31,691 nt of DNA, taken from positions 1 through 31,691 of the forward strand of contig JAYMTF010000686.1 of assembly GCA_036897485.1 (NCBI GenBank), written 5' to 3'. Numbering within the stretch: position 1 is the first letter of the stretch; each line of letters starts with the position of its first letter. Under the pieces are notes generated by a model. The model saw nothing but the letters and a program-made list of their open reading frames with translations, searched no databases and was not told where the DNA came from. Origin of the DNA: Pelargonium nanum (Eukaryota > Streptophyta > Magnoliopsida > Geraniales > Geraniaceae). This document shows positions 9,868 through 21,165 of this stretch, one piece after another. The translations under genes were made by a program, and so were the position numbers.

Positions 9868-12060
9868 TTAAAATCGTCTCCCTAGTATGACCGAACAGAG
9901 ACGGGACCAAAGAAGCGCTTTCTCTTGATCAAGCAAGGGGGCGTGGACATTTATCAAGATGCATTCACAGTCAAAAGCAGACCAAAAACCAACCAACACA
10001 ATGAAATTTCTTTCAATGATAGAGCTAGATAAACGAAACGAGTCAGAGTCCCATAAGAAAACAAGGCCCTCGACCGGCCAACAGAGGGCGAGAAACAAAA
10101 CTGAATTCTCGAGTGATGCCATACACTGCGATAATCAATAGAAAAGAATTACTGAATTTTGGTTTATTGCACAAAAACCACAATCGACCTAAGAGTTCAA
10201 ACAAGAGAGCGAAGATGGTTCCTCTTCTGAAGCGCCCCACAACCCAAATGTTCCAAGAAAGCAAACACATAATTGGATTGGGATGCAGAGGAGGAGTTAG
10301 GTTCGTGCATGAGCGGCCTCAATTTCTCGAATCCACTCAATTCTAAGCCCCAAGATCTCATACCCAATTCCTTATAGAAATTCCAAAGCAGAGTTGCAGA
10401 TTTTGTTGGAGAAGAGTCTCATGAAATTGCCCGAACAGTGCAATGTTGGATTACTATTCGCTTAGGAAGAGGAAGGACAATTTTTGTCGGACTCAGACGA
10501 AGAGAGTTGATACACAGAGGAAAAGTGCATGCATGAGGAATATCATATACAATTACCTCGGACTGGGATGGAACAACAACAATATTGTCAGTTTGCGGGA
10601 TAATTGCTTGCTGATTAAAAGAGTCATCATTACAAGAGGCATGGTCACTAGGGTTTGAATTGCATGGGATTGAACAACAATCCAAAAAAGGTCCAACCTA
10701 GCTCTTCACTAGTCGACATATCATGAGTCGAATTCTCGTTGTGAAAAGAAACACATGTAGTAGCAGGGTCCGAGTCGGAATCAACTGGTTGAGGACAGTA
10801 AGTTGTTGGCAAGATGGGTTGCTCCGACTGCGATAAAGGGAAAGGCAACAACTCCATGTTGGCAAACTCTTTCACAAACAATGGGTAGATAAAATTTCCA
10901 AACTCAAGTGTGACTCTTTCGAGATAACAAAGAGCGAGCCCGTGTGAATCAAAATTTGCACTTGATCGAGATGGTGTCCTGTTGCAAAGCTGTGATGAGT
11001 GAATAAAAGATCCCCAAAAAACTTAGAGACGTTCCTCAAAAACTTGTCGCACCAAATTTGCACCGGTAGGCCTCGAATTGAGACCCAACAATACCTACCT
11101 CCCCTATTCTTGAGGTGATCCCAATTGTTGAACAAAGATAACCAGGACCATTTCAAACTCTCCATAGCCTCAAAAGTATTCTCATCCTTGAAAGATAGAA
11201 TAAAAACCCTATGTGTCAAATAATGGATTGTTATGTCAACCACCCTGTCCGCCATGAAACAAATTTGCAAATGCTTGCTTGAAACGAATTCCTTAGAGAT
11301 GATCAAAACGCTCCAACGAAGCTTGTCCTCTAATGTAGTCGAAGAAAAACCTGAACATTGAGTCTTAACCCGATTCGCCGACAATGACGTTGAGGAGCCG
11401 AAAAATGCATCCCTGAATGTGACTCTCAGAATGACCCTATCCTTACACAAACTTTGGCTTCGACCCAGCGATAGATGAACAATATCTGAATTGGCCTGCA
11501 CAATCCAAGAGTACGACTAGCGGGTCTAGATATTGAGCGACTGCGATTAGGTTGCACTGTTTTTGAATTACGATTTTCAGGCTTGGAATGTGAACGACTA
11601 TGTTTTGATTGTACCATTCGCGAGAAACAATTTGCACGCCTTCAGTATGTGTGATTAGAAGATGAGAATTTCATCTCCGGAGCTGTGACTTGCGATCGAC
11701 GTGGTCCAGCCAGATAAGCCACAGTCACCGGAAGACGATATGAGGTTGTTGAACGACCTAAAGATCGCTTTGCCTAATTTAACGAAATACAACAACATGA
11801 AGAGAAAAAAACCCATCCAACATGTTAATAACCCTAGACGGTTCAGCGTGGTTTTCAAGCGTGACAAATTCAAACCTTCGTCCTAGAGGATTTTTGGCTC
11901 GTAACAGTGAAACACTTTGGCTTGACGATGAAAAGTATTATCTAGTCATCGGGTGGTCATGGTGCGCGGGAGGTTGCCGATATAGACGATGATGAGAACG
12001 AGGTGGTTGTCCAAGAATAGATGCCGCAAAAGCCACCCGTTGGCTAGGGTTGCGATATCT
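9868..12060 (-). mobile_element. LINE fragment: ORF1 and start of endonuclease
   Basis: On the minus strand a degraded L1-type LINE runs from an apparent leader (about 12060-11640) through ORF1 to the first part of the endonuclease. ORF1 (11501-10872) reads without stops for about 209 codons. It starts with a VTFRDAFFG-type motif seen at the head of plant LINE ORF1 proteins and contains the DUF4283-like core YCWVSIRGLPVQIW. A low-complexity linker (10881-10419) follows. Then come endonuclease pieces: LLSWNIWVVGRF at about 10260 and a later stretch ending LINVHAPLLDQEKALLW near 9900, in different frames. Sequence homology stops at 9868. Reverse transcriptase and RNase H are absent, so the 3' part was lost, which is unusual because LINE insertions normally lose the 5' part. 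Confidence 0.7.
10872..11501 (-). pseudogene. LINE ORF1 protein (DUF4283-type), partial
   Basis: The longest open part of the fragment. It shows the layout of plant LINE ORF1 proteins: an N-terminal FRDAFFG motif, a region ending in the conserved W-x-x-I-x-G-L-P-x-x-x-W segment, then FGDLLF. In these elements ORF1 binds RNA and forms the ribonucleoprotein particle. I do not see a CCHC zinc knuckle in the downstream linker. The reading frame was possibly entered from an upstream start near 11630 with an intervening frameshift (11426-11637 reads in other frames). Confidence 0.6.
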
Positions 12061-13224
12061 TAACATTCTCCTAATAGATAAATCACCTGATTGTGTTACT
12101 TTTATAATTTAAATATTATATTTAACTATTGCGTATATATATATGATTATGACACAAATTTGTTATAGAAAGAAAATAAGTTAGGTTATAAATGTTTGTC
12201 AAAAAATAAGATGTTAAGAAGTTAAGAATACTAACTTTGACAGTTTGACTTATATTGGATTATTTACATTTTCATTTCTTTCTTCTTTGACTAATTTTAC
12301 TTGAACATAGAAAGTTATATTATCCGTTAAATTTTGTTTATATTCCTATATTTGGATAAAATAAAATATATCGAGAGAACACAAAAATGAATAATTAATC
12401 CATCATAGTATTATATTATTTGTTCACATATTTTTAAGTATTTTTATATTTTAAATTATAACTAATAATACAAAAATGAAAAACATAATTCATATTATAT
12501 TTTGAATAAAATATCATAAATATACATTTGAATCAAATATGAATATTATGGTTCTTTTGGTAACACACAAGTTTCAAGAGTCATAAAAATAGTTATTTAT
12601 TTAAATAATGTAAATGAAAATCAAGTGAAGATTTGATCTTAATTTTAAATTAGAGAGAGAAGTAATAACTAATAAGATGTCTGCCATTTCCGGCTAGTGT
12701 GTCTGACTTCAGAATTTAACAAAACTGAGTGAGTACAATCCCAATAAATCTCATATTTATTTGATTTATGCTTTTTAGGCATCAAATTGAAAAATGCAAT
12801 AGCAACAGCAATAGCAACAGGAACACAAACCCTATCTAAATAGTATTTACTCTGTTTCACGGTTTTGGGTCTGAACACTTCACTACAGCCCATTTCTTTT
12901 AGCTACCACAAAACAAGCAAATTGCAAGCTGCTCTCTACTCATAGTAATTTTCAGAATCAATTTTGTGTTTTTTTGAAGGTCACGGTATGGGCTTCAGAT
13001 TTTACCTCTTTCAAGCAAATGTTCCAACATTTACAATCATTTCTATATACTTTGTTTGTCCCACCACATGCTTATTTTAACATTACCTTTTTTCCCTAGA
13101 GAAAAGAATAGTTTGTTGTGAGAGTGTTTTTGTTTTTTTTTTTGGTAGTGAAAAAGTTCAGGTGAGGTAAAAGGGTCAATTACGAAGTGCTATTCAAATA
13201 TGATATTTAAATATACAGTATCTT
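12061..13224. other. AT-rich intergenic stretch, no gene seen
   Basis: Very AT-rich DNA with poly-T runs (for example near 13131-13145). A 74-codon minus ORF at 12669-12893 has no motif. Nothing further is supported. Confidence 0.5.
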
Positions 13225-13425
13225 AGACCACTCAGCGCGTGGGTCAACTAATAAAGAATTGCTTCAGATTAACCATAAGTTTTAAATTTGAGTCATAAGG
13301 AATGCAGTTGCGTTAAAATTTGTTAGGGAGAGTTTCATCGCTCTTGTGGTCCTACACGGCTCGAATGAAGTTAGTTTAAGCGTAATATAACTTAAAGGTG
13401 TCGATCTCATATTGATGGAAAGCCT
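13225..13425 (+). mobile_element. Degenerate SINE-like segment
   Basis: Plus-strand sequence with tRNA-like promoter remnants: an A-box-like ggtcaactaataaag at about 13242 and a B-box-like aaatttgagtcat at about 13285. The interval (about 43 nt) is slightly long. The following 130 bp has mixed GC content and ends around a ctcatattgatgg stretch. No clear target duplication or tail was found, so its ends are approximate. It could be an old SINE body or a chance resemblance. Confidence 0.4.
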
Positions 13426-14072
13426 ACTTCAAAAAGCTCATAATCAAGACCAAAAAAATAATGTATCCTTATATGTCTTTAAATTAGCTTTTCTTATCTC
13501 TCGAAGTCATTTTCTCGTTAGACGATTTTAGAAACCAGTATTTTTAAGATTTCTAGAATTCAGACAAATTATTGTATGCTTGCTAAGCTTATGAATTCTG
13601 GTTCGTGAAAACGTTTTCTTAATGTTATTTTGATATTTAAATAAAATAAATAATGTCCAATGGTTTGATATTGTAATTTTTTTTTTGATGCAGATATTGT
13701 AATTTTGAACACAAATTAATTAAACAATAAATTTTTAAAACAATTAGACAGTACTATTTCCTATTGAAGTAAGTTGAGTACAATTATTTTGCCGTCTAAA
13801 AACTCTAAACTCAACAACCGATAATAACAATTAATGGATATGGTTGGAATAATGACAGACTTTGAGATGCACAACGGCACAAGAGCTCCTTTTGTATTTT
13901 TGTATGCTTTTGATAGTAATGGCTTTAACATAAAAAATATAGATATTATTTTTCCTTTTTAAGCATCCTAGTTTTGGTTTCAAAAAAAAAAAAGAAAAAT
14001 CCTAGTTTTCTATTTAAGTTACTTATTGGTAAGTGTCACTCACCTTTTTTTTTTTCCAAATGAAATAGATTA
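13426..14072. other. AT-rich intergenic stretch, no gene seen
   Basis: Contains A-rich and T-rich runs (13677-13687, 13982-13992, 14046-14055) but no ORF or RNA gene that I can support. Confidence 0.5.
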
Positions 14073-14192
14073 CTAACCTAAGAGTTGGATGTAAACAAAA
14101 CCTACAAGTTTTGCACAATCACCTTAAATAACTAGTCCAAGAGTTAGATGGAACTAAAACTTATAAGTTTCACACGATCATCTAAAATAAGT
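14073..14192. repeat. Diverged 60-bp tandem duplication
   Basis: Two adjacent copies of about 60 bp. Both have aagagtt-gatg, then aaaacctacaagtttt or aaaacttataagttt, then cac-atca and a taaataa-like end. They differ at about one base in five, so the duplication is old. No coding role is seen. Confidence 0.6.
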
Positions 14193-14904
14193 TTAACGAC
14201 ACTCGAATGCGTAAACAACAATAAACTAAAAATGGAGGGAACAATCTTCTCATTTCCATGAGTGCAACAACAAGCTCCTCCCGCCAAAGTCTCGTCTCGA
14301 AACTCTGCTCTCCGGTAGCCAGCCGGAGTATTGGCGGTCCTCAACGTTCTACCATTCCAACGCACGAGTCATTCACAGTCCAAACCAGTTGGCTTCTATT
14401 GACTTAAGTGACTCAAAAAATACGGTAGCGATCCTTTGCCACATTCTCATAGTTTTGAAGATCTTTAGAATTTGCGCAGATTGTTACAGTTCAAACTCCT
14501 AAACATTTTTCTCAGTGAGTCACCTTGACAGCCACCTCATTAAATTTTGCCCAATCTCCCAGAACCCATTAGTCATCTCCCAATCATTACCCGTGCACCA
14601 TTGAATATATATTCTCTGCCCCATTATGATCTCTCACTTCCTCGTACTCGCAAACCCAAAAAAAAAAATGGAACTGTCAAATTTCTCAGGCCCATACTCA
14701 AAGAAATTCTTTGCATATCACAAACCCTCAAAAACCAAAAGCACCAAAAAAAGTGTCTCTCTCCACTCCTCAGCTCCTCAGACTCATTCTTGTCCTAGTC
14801 CCCAAGTCGTCTCACCGATATAAGCTACTATCACTCTTTCTCATCCAGAGTAGCGTCTACCACCCTCACTTCTTCTCGCCTGTCACTTGAATATTTTTAA
14901 ATCC
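14193..14904. other. Spacer with a GC-richer patch, no gene called
   Basis: A patch at about 14250-14365 is GC-richer. On the minus strand one frame reads LATGEQSFETRLWREELV, which looks coding-like but matches nothing I recognise. The rest (14540-14900) is A-rich, with plus ORFs overlapping in two frames that look accidental; it could be the leader of the LINE fragment that follows. Confidence 0.4.
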
Positions 14905-15605
14905 ATGGATACAATTAGCCAAGGCAATGAGAATCTCGTCATTGACAAACTTTGCCTGATGAACTGTTAACCGACTTCGTTGGCCAACAGTTGTGCGTCA
15001 AGTGATCTCTGTTGCTTTAATCATGCCAGTTCTCTCATGGAACTTGAGATAAAGTTCTTCAACAAAAATCAAATGTGTCAAAACTCATTCGTTCTCATAG
15101 GCCTGATCTCGTCTTTATCAAAGAAAAAAATGGACTCTCTATCACAATCTTATATCAAGTCAATATAGATGTCTTCTTTGATCAAATTTTGTTTCTTAGC
15201 TTCCAATGGTCGCTTAAGCGCTCTAGCTTGTCTTTGGGGCACAGAACAAAAGAAGCATTTTGGGATAATCTGTCAGCTATAATAGCACACTTTAATGAGC
15301 CTACAATCATTGGGGGCGATTTCAGTTCAATTTGTAGGCATGAGGAAAAATCTTGTAGACCTTTCAATCATCAACCATCAGTCTCTTTTAGCAACTTCAT
15401 CAATACTAGTGGTTTGGTTGACACTCCTTTTAGCGAGCGTTGTTTCACATGGTATGATTATAGTTTGGCCATTAGAATTGACAAATTCCTACTCAGTCCA
15501 GATATAGTTAGTACTTGTGATAATCTTACTCAAACCGGGCGCCCAAGATTACTTTTCAGATCATTGACCGGTTCTTCTAGCACCACACACTGTACTGTCT
15601 AGCGT
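14905..15605 (+). mobile_element. LINE fragment: ORF1 start joined to endonuclease
   Basis: An ATG at 14905 opens MDTISQGNENLVIDK, an acidic start similar to plant LINE ORF1 proteins. It stops after about 21 codons. About 60 bp later an SWNLR motif (near 15035) marks the start of an endonuclease/exonuclease/phosphatase domain. A long frame (15075-15602) follows with LIRSHRPDLVFIKE, then PTIIGGDFSSI (the GDFN metal-site motif with N changed to S), SGLVDTPFSERCFTW and DKFLLSPDI. The end GRPRLLFRSLTG sits where SDH with its catalytic His is expected, and that motif is not intact in this frame. Most of ORF1 and all of the reverse transcriptase are missing. Confidence 0.75.
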
Positions 15606-15941
15606 TTGGAGTAGAAGTGGTGATACAGATGGAAGTTTATAGAAGGGTGCTCAGAATCCTCCACTTTGATGAAACCAAAAACAACGAGGCCCTAAGTAAA
15701 AACCTAGATCTATTAGTAGATAGAATACATCAAACCTAATTGAGAAACACGACATATGAACAGTGAATCGCAAAATATTCATATGAGACTTACAAGTTCT
15801 AGTCATCATATATATTACATGAGTATAATTCTTTGAAAATTGTTAAGTTTTAACAATATTCTTGTTAGACTTATTGATCACGATTTTGTAATAATGTCAA
15901 CACAAAACCAATGAAAGAAATGTGTGTATTCTTACATTTTA
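15606..15941. other. Spacer between two LINE copies
   Basis: No recognisable coding content; the sequence turns AT-rich after about 15720. It might be the decayed continuation of the plus-strand LINE fragment, but no reverse-transcriptase motif is visible. Confidence 0.4.
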
Positions 15942-16047
15942 AACTGACTATTTATTTATTTTTATTTTTTTAACCAAATAAAGGAATTTATTAATTCAAA
16001 TCCGCATAAACAAACAATATAGTAAAGTCGGGAGAAACAGGACCAAC

Positions 16048-19000
16048 CTACTCGACTATATCAGACAAGGACGACGAGGACCTAACAAGAGCATGGGTCA
16101 CTCGATTCGCAGACTGATTTACAAAAGAAAACTCAACATTACCCAATACAGCAGCTAAAGCAACAATATCATAAATAACTAAACCAAAAGCACTGGAGAC
16201 CTCCCCTTCGGTTTGAATAGCGCGAATAATCGTCAACGAATTAGTTTCAAGAAAAAAAATCGGACAAGCACTTCAATTGGACCCATTCAAGAGCATCACG
16301 AACTACAAGAGCTTCTACAACTCGGACCTCTCCACATCCTGTTCTGCTTATCCGTCCACCTCCACAGACCGTACCAATCCAATCACGAAGGACCCAACTT
16401 GCCCCGCTTCGACCAACCCGACGAACAAAGCTCCGTTCAAGTTCATTTTAAGCCGACCATGAGGAGGACATGCCCATAAACCGCCTGCCACAACAGAACC
16501 ATCCACAGCCTCACTGCCAACCGCCACGGCACGACCAGAGGTAGGACCAACTTTGGCAACCAGCCAGGCCTCCTGTAAACAACAGACCTGCCAAAACAAC
16601 TCCTCAGCCCGACCCCAAACCTCATTCTAGACATCATTATTACGAAAATTACAAATGCCCCAAGCAATGTAGCAAGCTTTGGCAAAAAAGTCAGCATCAT
16701 TGCGCGACCGGATAAGATAGAAACCAGTCATGAATGGTACCACATAAGGCAGACAACCCATCATTGCACCGCAAACAGACAACTCAACAATAGATGATCC
16801 AAAGATTCTGCACTTGAACGGCAGCGGGGATAAATAACATCGACCTCAACTTTGCGTTTGGCTAGATTCATAAGAACTGGAAGACATCTGGAAAGACACT
16901 TCCACAAGAAATGCTTGATTTTCGGTTGGACAACAAGACCCCAAAGATTCTTCCAGCGAGCTTCCAATGAAGACTCCACTTCCCAGCAAAGAAGCCGAAC
17001 ACCACTCTTGACCGAGTACTTACCATTTTTCTCAAAAAACCATGCCCAAGCATCATCAAAAGAAGCAAGACATCATAAGGGAATGCTAGCAATAACAGTT
17101 CTTTCCTCCTCAGAAAATAACTCGATAAGTACATTAGAGTCCCACTGACCGAAAATCGTGAACAACTCCAAAACTCGACGATCCATCCAAATCGGCAGAG
17201 GCACAGAATGGACCTGGAAACTCGGTAGCCCAAGAACCCATGGAGACCCGAAAACCTTGGTCGGTAAACCAGACCCAATCCGCCAATAACAGCTATGCTT
17301 CAATAGATTCCAAGATTCCCTTATGCTCCGACATATAAAACTCAGATTAAATCCGACAATAACATCCAGGAAGGAACACAACAGGAAATATCTACTCTTA
17401 AATAACCGACCAAAGAGAGAGTTAGGGGCAGAAAGAAGACGCCACCTTTGTTTGGCAAGAAAGGTGTTGTTCGTATCTTTGATCTGTCGGAACTCCAAAC
17501 CACCCGCTTTTTTCGGAACGCATAGCTTTTTCCCGAAAAACCAATGATCGACTTAGAATTTGATTTGGAATTCCACCAAAATTGGTTGAAAATAGCCTCA
17601 ACTTATAAAAACTCATCACACAATTTGGAAGTGATTGAGCCACTGATTTTATCATTACCTCTTTTCTAGCGCGGAAAAGAACACGTTGGTTCCTCAAAAT
17701 CAGATGCTCGTGAATCTTATCAACCAACGAAGCAAACAATTCTCTTTCTTGACGACCCGTACCTACTGGAGCACCCAAATTAGATTCGAAACTTCCAGCT
17801 TCCCAAACCCCCAAAATACTCGCCACATCTGAACGTAAAGTAAAGGCCACGTCCGGGCTGAATAACACACTCGATTTATGAAAATTAACCGCCTGACCTG
17901 CGTTCATAATCTGAGAGAATATCCTTTACCACACCCACTTACTGCACTGATGCCTTGAAGAACAATATTGCGTCATCTGCAAAAAAAAGAGGTGGGAGAC
18001 AACTAGGCTATTTCGATAAACTTTACAACCGCTTAGCCTTCCTGTTGACACTGCCACCTGAATCAAGGCTAACAATGCCTCGGCACAGATGAGGAATATA
18101 TACAGGGAAATCGGGTCGTCCTTCCTCAACCCTTGCTTTGGGATAATTTCATCAAGCCGGTCTCCATCAAATTGGATTCTATAGAGAACCGACTTGACAC
18201 ACATAAGAACCCATTGGATCCAACGTTTGCTGAAGCCCATAGCCCGGTGAACCGATTCAAGATAGTCCCAATTTACTCGGTCATAAGCCTTAGCAATGTC
18301 GAGCTTGAGAGCAACCCAACCTGTTGGACCTTGCTTCTTCAACTGAATCCAGTGAAACATATCATTTGCAATGCAAACATTGTCAGAAATAAGACGACCT
18401 AGAAAAAAAGCGCTCTGGGACTCTGAAATAATAGAATGCAGGACAAGCTTGAGTCTATTAGCAAGAAACTTGGCCATAATCTTATAGATAACGTTGCAGA
18501 GTGCAATTGGCTTCAACTTGCCCATTGATTTCGGAGTATTGGTTTAAGGAATTAGCGTGATGAGCATGTCATTAAGACCCCCCCGGGATAATCGAGTGGC
18601 AAAGCGTTGTTGCACATATCAACGTCATATCCTTCCCCGCAATATGTCAAAATTTCTGATAGAACGTCGGGTTAAACCCATCCGGAACCAGAGCCTTATC
18701 TAGATGCATACTAAACGCAACCGTTTTAACTTCCTCAAGCGTCACATCCTGGGTAAGCATATTATTATCGGAATCGGATACCACATTATACAAGGCCGGA
18801 GCCTCCCCTACCACCTGACCCGGATCCGAAAACACTCGTTTATAATAGTCGACCATTAGCCTTCGCAAATCAATATTGGAATCAACCCACTGATTATTAT
18901 CATCTAACATCCGGAAAACTCTATTAATTTGTTTGTGAATCGAAGCACGCCTATGAAAGAATTTCGTATTGGCATCCCCCTCCTTCAGCGCTTTGGCCAG

Positions 19001-19957
19001 TTGCTTCCAAAATACTTCTTTATCATTTAGTAAATTCAGGTACCTTAATCGAAGCTTCTCTGCCCTAAGTTTATCAACTTCCAAATGAGACGAACTGATC
19101 TGATCAAGCTCATGTTTAACAAGCCACAAATCTCTCTTAATGAACGAAACACGAGTCCGACCCCAATCTTCCGAATCTGCCCGAAAATAGTCCAGGCGTT
19201 CTTCAAGACCCCAATCCGCATCCCAACAATTTTGATTAACCAGACCGCAATCCTACTCTTTAAGCCAAAATTTCTCAAATCGAAACCAACGCTTACGAGA
19301 TTGATTCAGACCCGACGTCGGCTTAACCATAATAGGTGAATGGTCTGACGAAGAGAAAGGACAATTAACTATTTCCCAATCCTTGAACTGCTCAATCCAA
19401 CTTTCAGTACCTAGAGCGTGATCCAACCACTCTTCTATTTGAACATTTGCACCCGTCCCTCGTCGCTATTCCAAGGTCCAAGAGCCCATCATCAAAGATA
19501 GCATGTGCAAATCTATTAAGTAATGCAAGGGGTTCAGGATTCCTACCCCTCTTCTCGCCTCCATACAAAAAGTCGTTGAAATCACCAATACACAACCATG
19601 GAAGGTTCAATTAATGCACGTATACGATCCCATGAACGGGTACGAAAAGCACAGTTAGGCTCACCATGGAATCCGGTAACCTTTCAAACTCCCAATTCCC
19701 GATTCGAGACTTGCACATCAATAAAGAAACTCGAGTAGCCTAATAACCAAACCACAACATTATTAGTCCACAAAAGCGTCAGGCCACCACCCCGACCTAC
19801 AACATTCACTGCAAAACAACCTGTTATACCCAACTTCTTACGAACTGACTCCAACTCATGTCTATCTCTCCTAGTTTCAATGAGAAAGACTATATTCGGC
19901 CTCTTATCCCGTACTAGATGGCACATAACTTCATGGGTTGCCAAGCCCACGACAGTT
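16048..19957 (-). pseudogene. LINE ORF2: endonuclease, reverse transcriptase, RNase H
   Basis: Minus-strand order is as follows. Endonuclease (19957-about 19330): NCRGLGNP, RPNIVFLIETR and LCIGDFNDF. Linker (19278-18647): a long frame with LKEGDANTKFFH. Reverse transcriptase (18525-17422): KLKPIALCNVIYKIMAKFLANRL, ESQSAF, LKLDIAKAYDRVNW, and the FADD catalytic box at about 17975, now split from the upstream frame by an indel in a T run. zf-RVT (16979-16761): HFLWKCLSRCLPV and HLLLSC. RNase H (16600-16048). In the RNase H domain the first catalytic Asp is Asn (KMNLNGA for NFDGA) and the ESD-type Asp is also Asn (LETNS). Together with many stops this marks a dead copy. Confidence 0.9.
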
Positions 19958-20963
19958 TCATGAAAGTAGATTTATTGAGGGTGGCGAACCTGATAAAAAA
20001 AGTTTGCCTACAACAAGTTTTTTTGGCTCAATCTCAACATTCGTTCTTTTCCTCTTAGATGGATTTGTCCCTTCCACACTACTACTATCCTCCGGGATTA
20101 CCATAGGAACATCCAGCTCCCTCGGTTTCCTTTCCCATGGTTCCTCAAGACCCCCCCCCCCAAAGAATCCACTTGGACCCAATCATGTATTGTCCCCAAC
20201 CCCGTTGAGCAACGAGATCAATGTTGAATTTTCGGACCGAGGTAGAAACTCACTCACCAACCTGCGTCTTACCGTTCATCTCTATGTGTCCAATGAATCC
20301 ACATTTAAAGCAATAAGTTGGGATTTTCTCATACGTGAACTTCGCCACATCAAAGCCACCAATAACCATCAGCTTCAACTCCCTCCTCAAAGGCTTGCAG
20401 ATATCATACAAAATCCTAAACCTCAAATATGATCGTCATCCATGCTCAGTAAAGTTCAATGGGTCTACTTCCACAAACGTGCCAACCACGTTACCTATTG
20501 ACGAGCACGTACTATCTGTAACATAGTCATCCGGTAATCCACGCACTTGAATCCAATACTAGTTTGCCAGAGATCAACAGTAAGGGGATGCTCCCCGATC
20601 TCCAGCATTTTTAGCAGCAAAACATGCCCCTTAAAGAGCCAAGGCCCTTCCGTAAGAACCCTAGTCGCATCACTTTCCTGAAAAAACTCGAAGAGGAAGC
20701 GAACCAGACTCCCACGCCTTCTGCCAGACCCGTAAACCTCCGAGCATCTGACCCCCATCTCCGGCCACCAAGCAACCGCCATCATCTGCTGCATGTAAGC
20801 AAAGTTTATGAGAGCATCCGTGAAGAACCGACCTACGATCCTCTAGATCACCTTCTTCTTGGGACGAGCAATGAACTCAGGGTTGTCCAAATCCAACACT
20901 TCCTCCCCATCAACCAGTGTCAGTTTGTCGTTATCCCTAGCAACGTCGTTCGCCATCATGAAT
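19958..20963 (-). pseudogene. LINE ORF1 (DUF4283 and zinc-knuckle protein)
   Basis: The start is a double ATG at 20963-20958. The first 37 codons are acidic (VDGEEVLDLDNPEF) and end in an in-frame stop (TAG) before the DUF4283-like part, which reads FEFFQESDATRVLTEGPWLF. Downstream, in other frames, come YCFKCGFIGH (a CCHC knuckle whose last Cys is not seen at the usual spacing) and a basic segment with NPSKRKRTN near the end. A run of 11 C on the plus strand (20151-20161) codes a glycine tract and is a likely slippage site. The final stop at 19958 overlaps an ATG in the next frame (ATGA). In live elements this protein packages the LINE RNA. Confidence 0.8.
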
Positions 20964-21165
20964 CATACCAGACACCTACAACTGTCACATTACCACATAC
21001 AAGCCTCCTACGAACCACATAGACAGATTCAGAATACTCACACGCCGCCGCAGACGTAGTTCCCACTCAAAAATCCTCAGCAACCCTAAACTTGCTATTT
21101 AAGCAAGAGCCCGCTATCAGAGCAAGAAAAGACCGCTTAAAAAAGTAACTGAACTGACTATTTAT

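Larger units (their letters stand above)
15956..21151 (-). mobile_element. Near-full-length L1-type LINE, defective
   Basis: Both borders are defined by the 14-bp direct repeat aactgactatttat at 15942-15955 and 21152-21165. The minus-strand 3' end has an A-rich tail just inside the left repeat (plus strand tttatttttattttttt), as expected for target-primed reverse transcription. In minus-strand order the element holds a leader of about 190 bp, ORF1 with a DUF4283-like domain and CCHC-like knuckle, then ORF2 with endonuclease, reverse transcriptase, zf-RVT and RNase H domains. Stops and frameshifts occur throughout, so it is inactive. At about 5.2 kb it is close to full length for a plant LINE. 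Confidence 0.93.
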
